From Clostridia bacterium (GTDB lineage: Bacteria > Bacillota > Clostridia > Christensenellales > UBA1242): 64,000 bases of DNA. The notes beneath the pieces are model-generated. The model did not search any database, was not told where the DNA came from, and was given only the letters and a program-made list of their open reading frames with translations. The stretch lies in assembly GCA_023228225.1 (NCBI GenBank), contig JALOBO010000002.1, forward strand, positions 1 to 64,000. Direction: 5' to 3'. Positions 34,301 to 46,300 of the stretch are shown in pieces (within the stretch, counting starts at the first letter, position 1; each line of letters opens with the position of its first letter). The position numbers and the translations under genes were made by a program.

Positions 34301-37300
34301 CATTAAATTTATATGATGTTAGAAACGGATTAGATAAATATTATATAATTAAAAACGATATTAATCTTGTAGGCTATGCAGATTGGGCACCCATCGGCAC
34401 AGAATTAAATCCATTTATTGGTAAAATATTTGGCTCATATTCTGTTATTAGTAATAGAAAAACTATTTTAAAGTATAGCAAAATAATTAATTTAAATATT
34501 CAAAAAACACTTACAAACACCGAAAATGCTGACAGTGCTTATATTGGATTGTTTGGCTATGTTGGTGAGGGTGCAATAATTTGCGATTTAGATGTTGCAG
34601 TAAGTAAAATTGAAATTACTGCATCTAGTTACACAAGCATAGATACTATTTATGCAGGTGTAATTGCAGGGTTTGCAGAGGGCAGTGTTTCGCCCTATAC
34701 TGATTTTGCAACGGTGAATGAAGAATATGCAGTAACGGATAGTGCAATTATATACAATTGTGGTGCAACTTATGTTGCAAGCAATGTTAATGAAATAATT
34801 ATAAATTATACTGGAAACAATGCTAATGTTAATATCGGTGGGCTTGTTGGATATAGTGCGGGAATAATTGCTAATCTTTCAAGTATTGCGTTTAATTCCA
34901 ATTCGTATATAACAAACTCAAATTATCTTTACACATCGGGCAATATCGCAATCAATTCCACCGGTCTTATAAACGCCGGCGGTTTGATTGGCTACAATGA
35001 TAACACAGCATTATTAGGTACTAGTGATAAGATTAAAATAAATACTACAACAAACACTGTTACATTTATAAAAGCAAGCAAATTAAGCACAGAAATAAAT
35101 ACTGATATTTTTATTACGGTATCAAATACGGTTATAAGTAATTCTAGTGTTGGCGGACTTGTTGGTATAAATAATGGTATTATTATGGGTGCGAATGCAC
35201 AAGCAAATATAACTGGACTAAACAACATAGGCGGACTCGTTGGTATAAATAATGGAAAGTTATATAACGCAAGTTCTAGTAGCAAAGTAGTAGGCTATGT
35301 TAATGTTGGAGGTGCGGTTGGCATTAATAATGTTATAGTCTACAATACCGATTTTAAAGCGTATGATAATGTTGAAAGTAATGGCATTAGTATTTCTAAG
35401 GTCGTAGGCATTAATAATGTCGGTGGGTTGGTTGGCTTTAATAATGCAGGCACCATTGTTTATAGCAGTGCAATTTCATATTTCCCAAATAGAGATATTA
35501 ACGATGGCTCATATTTTGGTGATGTTGTAGTTAATGGTGGTATTGATGCTCTTATTTCTGCCGGTGGTCTTGTTGGACTTACAAGCGGAAAAAGTGTAAT
35601 AGAACAAAGTTATGCCACTATTAACACACAAATATATAGTGCTTCTGATACCACAATCTCTGCAATAGGCGGGCTAATAGGTTCGGTAGAAAATGGCGGA
35701 ACTATTACCGAGGGTAGTAATTCAATATCAATTAAAAATGTATATAGCGCAGGCATTATAAAAAATATGCTTGATACTTCAATTTTGGGTGGATTGATTG
35801 GTTATGTGTATGATAGCGATAATGCTACATATTATACACTTACACTTTCCACTGCTTATACAGTTGCACAGAACTATACAAATGGCACATCTACCGCAAA
35901 TGCATCTATTGGTAGCCAAAATGTTACAAATAATCCTGTCGTTGGTGGTTCGGCATCACAAGTACTATATCTAAGTAATTTATACTTTGCTGACATTAAT
36001 AGTGTCGCAGTTACAGATAACGAATTAAAAAACAGTACTTTATCAATTTTTGAGGGCTGGAACTTTGCTACTTACACTGATGGTAGTATGAATGAAGGAA
36101 CATTTATTTGGGATATTTATAATTCATACCCTGTACTTTTAAAGCCTGAGAACACATACACAAACATAACAGCCCCCGATATTATTGTACTTGAAGTTAA
36201 TACCGAAGAAAATGCGATTAGAACAGAGTCTAATAGTATGGTGCTATTTTATGATGCGATAGATACTGAAAGTAATACATATAGTATTGAAAATTTGGTT
36301 TATATTTATTATGGATATACCGATGAATTTGATGAAATTATAAGTATGTTTTTAAGTTCAGATTTTAGTATGAGTATACTTAGTGGCGATTTAGTTATAG
36401 GAATAGACGGAAAAAATATTATTATTAAAACCACTGGCACGGCAGATATTAAAATTAAAGCAAATAAAAATCCGGCAGTTTACGCAGTACTACAAATTTG
36501 TGTACTACCCAAAATTAGTTCTATTGTAATTAATGATGAAAACGGAAATGATATAACGCTAAATGATTACAATAGTATTTCTATGCGCAAAGACTCTGTA
36601 ACACAATTAAATACTTTATATTTAGATGAAGAAGGCAATGCAATTTATAATTCCGCATTTGGCGTAATTTATAGTTCAGATAATGTAGCGCTTGCTAATG
36701 TAATAAGTAGCGTGCCGGTTACAAATGATTTTGGTAGTACAGATATGGAAAATTGGACTTCTAATTTATATTATCTTCCAATAAGTCCTAATGCAATAAT
36801 AGAAAGCGGAAGTACGATTTTAGAAAATTATATAGCAAACTTTATTGCTATGCCTGTTGTAATTGCAACATTTAATGACTTAGTCAATGGTGGAACATAT
36901 AGTGTTTACGTGCCTATTCGTGATTTTGTACAAGATAGTGATGATACCATTAAATTTGAAGTACAACTAATTGTAGGCGCTACAATGATTGATGTTACAC
37001 CTTATGATAACGAAATTGAAAAAATACAAATTTTAAATCTTACTGGCACAGTTTATACCGACAATATTGCGGTAGACACAGAAAGCGATTACTTAGGTAG
37101 AGTTTATTTATATGGCAGTAATGTAGTTGAAGGCTATGAAGGATTTATTTTAAATGAAAATAAAACTCAAATTGTAAATAATGGAAATACATACCTAACA
37201 ATAACCGAAGGGGACACCGAATTATTAAGTGGACAATTAATTACAGGATTTAATATTGCAGTATCCAATTACTTTACCGAGCAGATTGAGCAAGATTTGC

Positions 37301-40300
37301 AAATTGAATTGCTATTTACTCCATTTGATAATTTAGACATTAATGATAATATTATTAATGAAAGTCTGATTAAAGTAATTAAAATTACAATCAATTCACA
37401 ACAAATTTTAAGAACGGATATTACACATTTTGCAGGTGGCGAAATTATTAACGGAGTTTATAATGCCGAAGAATATGCCACAACAACTATTGTCAATTCA
37501 CAAAACGGATTATTAAAAATATTCACTTACCCGCTTTATGCTGATTATGATGGGATAGACCTTGTTTCATCTGTTATGACTCAAAATGGGCAAGAAGTAA
37601 GCGTACAGTTTGAACAAAGAATTGCAAGTTATTTAAATTCATATTATTATCAGCAACCAAACACATCGGCAATAACCATTGCTAACGGAATAACCCTTAG
37701 AAAGTTTAGTTATGTTTATACTGAAAATAATGTGTCAACAAATATGTTTAATGGCTGGTTCTATATTCGCACATTATTACCAACAGAAGTTGATTTAGGC
37801 ACACAATTTACAGTAACTGCTAGTTTTTATAAATTAGATGAAAGCAATAATAAGCAAACTGTTTATACTCAAAGCATATTACTTGTAACAGCACAAATGC
37901 CCGGAGTATCTATTGACTTTGAGCAGGAATATGTAGCAAGAGGGACTTCTATTATTATTGATTTATATACAAACGGTGTAAGTGGTGATGCCTTGCTTTT
38001 AGCATTCTCGGGAGAGGATTATGAATCCGATGAGTACGCCGAACTACACTCTGTTTCTGCTGAAAAAATAAATAATGTTTGGTACTTAAAGATTGGTCCA
38101 AGCATAAAAGCCGGAACCATAATTACAGTGCAAGCAAGTATTTCTGAATATGTAAATGGTATTTTAGAAACCAAAATTACCGAAGAACAGATTACTGTTG
38201 TTGACTTTGTTATTACGGGAATGACAGAAGAAACAGTGGGTACAGGCAGTGTATACAGAATGGAAACTGGTTCACCTCGTTCACTTAAAGTTTTGCTAAT
38301 TACCCAAAGATATATATATGATGAAAATGCGTATAGTTCTATTGATAGCACTTATCTTGTTAATATAGAAAACGAAATTCAAAATCAAATTAGTGCATTA
38401 GAAGAACAGTATTCTACTTTATTAAATACATTAGGTACATTAAGCCAAGTATGGAAAAGGCTTTCTATTGGTATTAACGATACACTAAATATTAACAACT
38501 TGGTAGGTGATGGAGAATATTTCTCGGTTAGATTTGATACTCGTAATTATACAATAATTACACCAGTAAAAGTTAACACAGTAGATATTTTAGTGCGTGG
38601 CGAAATTGAATATACGTATTACAACGGTGTGCCTTATATGGCTTATGTTAACAGCGAAGGTGACAGCGTAATCAATGTAGATGATATAGAAATAGAAATA
38701 TCCGAAACTTATACCATAAATAAAGATTTTAATTTTGATTTCTGGCTTAATACTACCGAAGATTCACCGCAACCAATTACTTCACTTGAAGAACTAAAAA
38801 ATATGAGTGCTGGTGCAAACTATATTTTAACAAATGATATTGTCATAAATGAGGCGTGGACACCGCTTCAAGTAGATATAGCAATGTTGGACGGAAATAG
38901 TTATACAATTTTCTTTAAAAATTTTGATGAAACAACGCTTGGAATAAATACTGTTGCTTTAATTGGACTATTCTCACAGGTTAATTCAGGTACTGTGCTT
39001 AAAAATATTACTATTGCTCTTCCTGCCACAATAGAAATTAACGCCACTGCGTTTACTAGTGTTACATTTGGCATGCTTACCGCTGTAAATAACGGTGGGA
39101 TAATTACTAACTGCGCTATTACAAGTGAATATCAAGATTTATCAAATACTACTCAACATACTACAAATATAACTATAAACACTTCTGATACAATAGGCGG
39201 AAATGTAGTTTCTACATTAGTAGGTGGGCTTGTTGGCAGTAACTCGGGTTATATTTCGAATAGTCGTGTAGGCGGTTATACAGAACTTTACAGACTTGAA
39301 GATGCAGACTATGTTGTAGAAGAAATTTTATCTACAATAAATATTTTTGCAAAAGGTTCAATTGGCGGATTTGTAGGAATAAACACTAATATAATATCAA
39401 ATAGTTTCTATGCGAACGGAACGATAGAAAATGTATCAACTTATGGTGTAAACGCATATACTGGTGGTTTTGTAGAAAATAACTCTGGAACTATATTTGG
39501 CTGTTATGCCGAAGGGCTTGCTGGCTCATATACACTAAGCAATGATGTTAAAAACTCTAATCCGACTTTAACAGAAGGCGGAATAAAAACTTATGGAGAT
39601 GCAGGTGGCTTTATATATTTTAATTCTGGCACTATTACAAACTCCTATTCAAATATTCCAATTTTAGCTCGCAGAGCCGGAGGGTTTGCTTATGAAAATA
39701 GAAGTACAGGTACTATTGACCAAACTTACTCATTATCGCTGTTAATAGAAAGCGAAAGAAGCGATTATTATGGACCTTTTATCGGGCGTAATAATTTAAA
39801 TATTGTAAATAATGACAGTACTTGCACAGTTACTAATTCTTATTACCGAGATATCGGCTATGTTGCAACAGATGAAGTTGGAATTAGAGTAAATAAACTT
39901 GATTTTAGCAGTAGTGATGTATTTGTAGGATTTGGCTTTTCCGGTAGTATGACAAGTTTTGTTCAGGGCGGTTCTATATGGGTTATGGAATCCATTGATA
40001 CTGACCGCTTAGCACAATTACAATCAATAGATGATCAAGATAAAACTCCTGATGATGTTTTAACCGAAAGTTTATTAGAGTTAGTGCTTATTCCTAAACT
40101 TGTGTCAGCAGATAGTATTGCTATCTCATTAAGAATGCCCATAACAACAGAAGAAATTGTACAAGGCGAAAGTTACACATATTACTATCCTGTTACTGAT
40201 ACAACTTCCGGCACCGTTAATAACCCTATTTTAATTAAAACCGCCGAAGAATTTAATCTGAAAATTGTTAAATATGCTGATTATATTCCTGCCACAGAAA

Positions 40301-43300
40301 CTGAAACTGCATATGTTAAATTTGATAAATATATACGAATAATTGCCGATCTTGATTTCAACGATTATACAACAATTAATACCAATGTTAAAGGAGACAC
40401 ACTTACAGATGTCAATAATACTGAAATAATTATTTACACACAGGGTATGCTTACTATGGGTATTATATTTAAAGGCAATTTAGATGGCAATGGCATGACA
40501 ATGCAAAATGTTAAATTTGCAAGTGTTGCAGATACTTTTGCGTTACAAGATACATTAACGAACTATAATTTACGACCATATGCAAAATTGAGTTCAACTG
40601 AAAGAGGATTATTTGCTCGTGTAGAAGGCGGAGTTGTTAAAAACTTAAATATTAGTACCTCGGGTAGCATGGGTGCTTCAAATATTATATCGGTTGGAAC
40701 TCTTGCGGGCGTAATTAAAGATTCGGTTGTGCTTAATATAAAACTTACCGGTTCGGCTACTTCTACAAGCCAAACAGATATATACGGTAATAACTATGCA
40801 GGTGGGCTTGCTGGTAGAATTATCGGAACCTCAATAATTATGAATATAACTTCCAATCTTTCAGTTTCCGCTACATATAGTACATCGGACAGTGGAAATG
40901 TTATTGTAGAAGGTAATCAAACTTATGTAATTTATTCAAGTTATCAAGATGAAAACTTAGGTTATGCATTAAAAACCGATGTTTCTTATGCGGGCGGTAT
41001 TGCAGGAATTATTAATATTGTAGTGCGCGATATGTCAACTGTAAGTGATGGCGTGCTTTCTACTGATAAAATTATTACAGGTACGACTATTGATGACCCA
41101 TACATACAACGTTTAAGTGTATCGGGAGCAATTACTATATCTGGCGAAACAGCCGGTGGTATTGCGGGATTAATTGGTTCAAATACATTTATAAAAGATA
41201 TAGCATATGAAACTACATTCGTAGAAGGGGAGGCTTCTGCTAAGCAAATTATTATGGGTTATAATTACACAGGTGGTATTGCAGGCGAAAACCGTGGCAA
41301 AATTGATCAGGCACGCGTTCAGCATACCGAAGCAATACAAGATGCTATTGAAAGTGCTTTGACTGTTGGTAAAACCACAGGAACCCAAGGGTTGTTTGCC
41401 GCTTCTACAAATGCACGCATTTCAAATAACTATGTAGGCGGACTTGTAGGGTACAATATAGGTAGCGTATCATCAAGTGGTGAAGTTGTGGGTGGTATTA
41501 TTACTAACAGTTATTGCAAAGTAGATGTAATTAATACAAGTGCAAAAGTTGCAGGTGGTTTAATTGGCTATAATTCAGGCGGTAAACTTGAATATGTTTA
41601 TGCAAGTGGAAGTGTGCTAGCAAAAAACATTATTGGTGGAATAATTGGCTACAATCAAAATGATTCAATTCAAAAACAAGTACTTAATCATGTTGTTGCA
41701 ATTAATAATTGGCATACAGATGTAACCTTAAATACAATTGGGGTTATAGAAAAAAATATTTATTATATGCTCCGTACAATGCAGGGAATAATTGTAAGTG
41801 GTAAAAATTATGGAGATAGTAGTACATATACAACCAAAGGTAATGTGCCTACATCTCTTGGTTCTATTATAGGTTATAATACCGCATCTAGTTTAAATTT
41901 CTGGATTAATGATGGCACTCGTATGACAAGCGATGACCTTGAAAGTAATATTGCAGGTAATTATTTTGTAAGCACTATTTGGTCAGGCCTAAATTGTACA
42001 GGAGCAGAACCAGTATTATTTATGCCGGAAATTGGCTATCAAATTTCTGAGTTTACCGAAGTACAACTCGTAGTTTTAAATGCTTTTAATTCATCTGTTG
42101 ATTGGGCTACCATTGGTGAATCTGGGGCAAGACTTGGGGGCTATTATACTTATGAGGAAAGTGAAAGTACTTCTATTAATATAAATGTACCGAAAATTGC
42201 ATACAAAATTACAACAAGCGGTGCGATTAATGCTGATGCACTCGATATTACAAGTGAAGTATCTTCTATGAAGGATACAGTGTTTGGCGAGTGGAACAGT
42301 TTAACTTGGATTTACAATTCCGATGATATAAATATAATTAGATATCCCGAATTAACCTTGGGCAATAATAGCAATGTTTTTATTATTAGTTCACAAGCAG
42401 ACCTATCTTTAATTCAACATAATTTAAAAGCCACTTATTTACTTGATTTTGAAATAAATCCAGAAACGCAACAGGGCGAACTTGTGCTTGATGATAACTA
42501 TGTTTGGAGGCCACTTGGCACTAGCACATCAGCATTTAAAGGTAAATTTAAGAGTATAGACACAACTATGAGTATAGACACAACTATGCAAGTTATTAAG
42601 AATATCCATGTTAAAGATACAATAAATGCAAGCCATGGTTTATTTACTTATATTATTGGCGCTCAGTTTGCTTATGTTGGCTTTGAAATTGCAAGTATGT
42701 CAAGTACAAATGCCGAATATTTTGGTGTACTTGCGGGTTATGCACAAAAGTCTACATTTACAAATGTAATTATTAGCGGAAAGGAAAACACCACAACAAT
42801 TTATTCTGAATATCAAAATCAAAATCATAATGTTGGTGGACTTGTAGGATATTCTTCGGACACGCAATACAATAATACTTATTCGAACATTAATATGAAT
42901 GTATCAAGTTATGTAAATAATAAACTTACAAATGTTGGTGGACTTATAGGTTACGCTAAGGGTGGTACATTATACTTTTCTAAATCATTAAATAATACCA
43001 TTACCGCATCAAATACAAGTGTAATTGCTGGTACATTAACAAATATTGGCGGTTTAATTGGACTTGCCGAAAACTTTAAAACAATTACACAATCATTTTC
43101 AGAAAGTGGATTAGATATAGGACAGACACTTAATATTAATGTCGGCGGTTTAATTGGGAAAACAATAGGTAATGGCGAAATTGTAGATTGTTATGCAAAC
43201 AATGTAAGTACAGAAAATACTGATTATGAAAGTAATATTGATTTAACTGATATTTTAAATGCAAGTATAATTAATGCTGGCGGATTGATTGGTTATGTTA

Positions 43301-46300
43301 ATAATGGTATAAAGGTATCAAATTGTAGTTCAAATAATTCTATATTAATGCTTTCACCTATAAATATGGCTGTTGATACTTCTATAAATGCTGGGGGATT
43401 ATTCGGTAATATTTATGCAGATACAATTGTGGTTGGCAACTACCTAGTTTTAAATTCATATGCTACTGGCAATATTATAATTGATGCTGAATATGTTGAT
43501 GATGATGAATTGATAATAGATAAACTTGGGCAAATAAATGCAGGTGGATTTGTTGGAATAGCAGATATTAAAACAAATAAAATAATCTTTAATTCTTGTT
43601 TTGCTTCGGGGTTTACATATATTTCGGCTTTAAATGAAATTAATGCTGGTGGTTTTGCCGGATATCTATTAAATGAAAATGATAAATTACCTTCTGAAAT
43701 TAATTTCTGCTATGGTAGTGGTAACGTAACAGCAAAAAATAGTGATGTAAGTAAAGAAGTTAGTCTTGGCGGATTAATAGGTAAAGCAAGTATGTTTAGC
43801 ATTTCTAACTGCTTTACTATATCAAGTATTCTACTGAGAAATACTAATAACACAAACAACAATATAGGCTCATTCTTAGGGCTTCAAGGAACAATTAACG
43901 ACTATAATAATAATTATTATAACAGCGAAATGTCTGGGCTTAAAAGCACAAATGCAATCAATGGCGCGGGTGCTGATTTAAGCAAGATAATAGCAACAGA
44001 AACTTACGATTTTAACACACTCACATTCACGGGATACGAACTTGGAACTATTTACCCAATTTTGAGTTTAAAAACTGTAAGTACAATCCCGTTTGATTAT
44101 ATTGAAGAATATAATCCTATGGATTTATCGCATTTTAATTATAGAACAGGATTATTTAACGATAGTTCACAGGCAACAGGCACAAAAATAAATCCTGCTA
44201 CTATAAGCACTCTAACTGATTTTAATACGATAAATGCAAATAGTAATAGGCACTATATACAAACAGCAAATATTGAGATTGATTACAAATTATTAACAAA
44301 AATAACAAATTTAAATGGTACATACAATGCATGTGGTTATTCAATTTTATTAAGTGATACTTCATCTATAAAAAATTTTAAATCACTATTTGAAATTATT
44401 GATGGTAAAAATGCGGGTGTATATGGATTAGATATAATTTTAACATCTGATATTGCAACCGATAATACTATAAATGCTGGTATGTTAGCAGGTGTAAATA
44501 ACGGACATATTGTAAGTTGTAATTTATCAAGTATAAGTAATAATTATGTTGTTACTTCGCAAAGTACTGATTCGGCAACAGGCACAATTACAGGCACAAA
44601 TAACGGTAACATACTTAATACAATTTCAAATGTAAATATCGCAGATACTTATATAAATGAAAAAACAGGCATAAAATTTGGCAGTGGATATGTTGGTGGA
44701 CTCGTGGGTAACAATAGTGCTCTTATTGAGATGTGTAATTATTCGGGTGATATATCAGTCAACATAGTTATATATTCATATATGGGCGGTATTGCCGGCT
44801 ACACTAATGAACTTGCAAGCACATATCAAAGTTATGCAAACAGCGAGATAAATGCTTTATTTACAGGTGATATGATATCTGATATTGGTGGATTAATTGG
44901 ACAAAACAAAGGTAATATAAGCGAATGTTATTCATCAAACGAAATTAATATTATAAGCAATAGTTCAACATTAAATAATGTCGGCGGACTAGTTGGCAAA
45001 AATTTAAATAATATTTCCACGGCTTATTCCACAGCAAATATAACCGTAATAGGCGGTTCTTATGCTGGTGGATTTATAGGCAATTGTGCAGGTGGCGAAA
45101 TTACTAATGCATATAGTTCTGGTGATGTTGGTATAAGTTTAGGTAAAATTGCATCATTTGTCGGATTTAATTCTAGTGCGGAAGTTATATATACAAATTG
45201 TTATGCTATTGGCTATATCTATTATGTAGATGAAGAGAACAATATAGATGAAAGTCGTATTACTTTAAACACTATTTATAACAACAGGGCCGGATTTACA
45301 AACTACACATCAAAACCTACATTTATCAACTGTTATTTTGATAAATATTTAACTGGTGTATCTGAAAATTTATTGACTATTGATGGAATTACTGTTATTG
45401 ATGGAATGACAACCGATGGAACTGCAACAATGTTAGCACTTTCGGCTAGCCCGTGGGCAATAAGAAAAACTGATGATAAAGTTACTTCATATCCATATTT
45501 ATACTTATTAGATACAAATGGTCAAACAGTATTCAACGATATATATAATCCACAAGCAAGCGGTTCGAGAGTTGTTCCGATGGCGATAAATAATATTTCA
45601 ATTTGGAATTATTCATTTTTTAGCAATTGCTCAGCAATAATACTAACTGCTGATTTATCTATAAGTAATGTTACAGGTAGCAATTTATCATCTCTAAATA
45701 CTTGGATTTATGGTAACGACCATACAATTACTGTTGAAGGAATAAAAGCCAGTTACAATTTATCTGCAAATATTTATGGCTCAGGTTTATTTACTAATAT
45801 AACATGCAAAGGTTTAATAACAGATTTAAAAATTGATATGATTTATAACGCATCTAAACCTAATGCAAATAATATTCAAACAATAAGCACTACTGGTCAC
45901 AATACTAATACCATTTACGCCTTTGGTTTACTGGTCGCTGTAAACAGTGGTAGATTAATTAATATTGATTCGCAACCTACACTGGCAAAAGTCATTTATA
46001 GTTTTACCGGACAAACAAATGAAGATATGCATTACAGTGGTTTTGTAGGACTTAATACTTACTCAGGTATTATTTACGATGTTATAAGTAAAACAGAAGT
46101 TGTTAGAGAACCCACGGCGGTTTTATCAGAAACTGCCTATGTCGGTGCTGTTACAGGTTTAAATAAGGGACTTATTTATAATGCACAAGCAGATGCAGAT
46201 ATCATAAAAGATGGCGACACTTATGTTATGAAAGGCGCCAACATAAAATACATAAATATTAGCGATGATGTAAACAACAGATATATAGGCGGTTTAGTAG

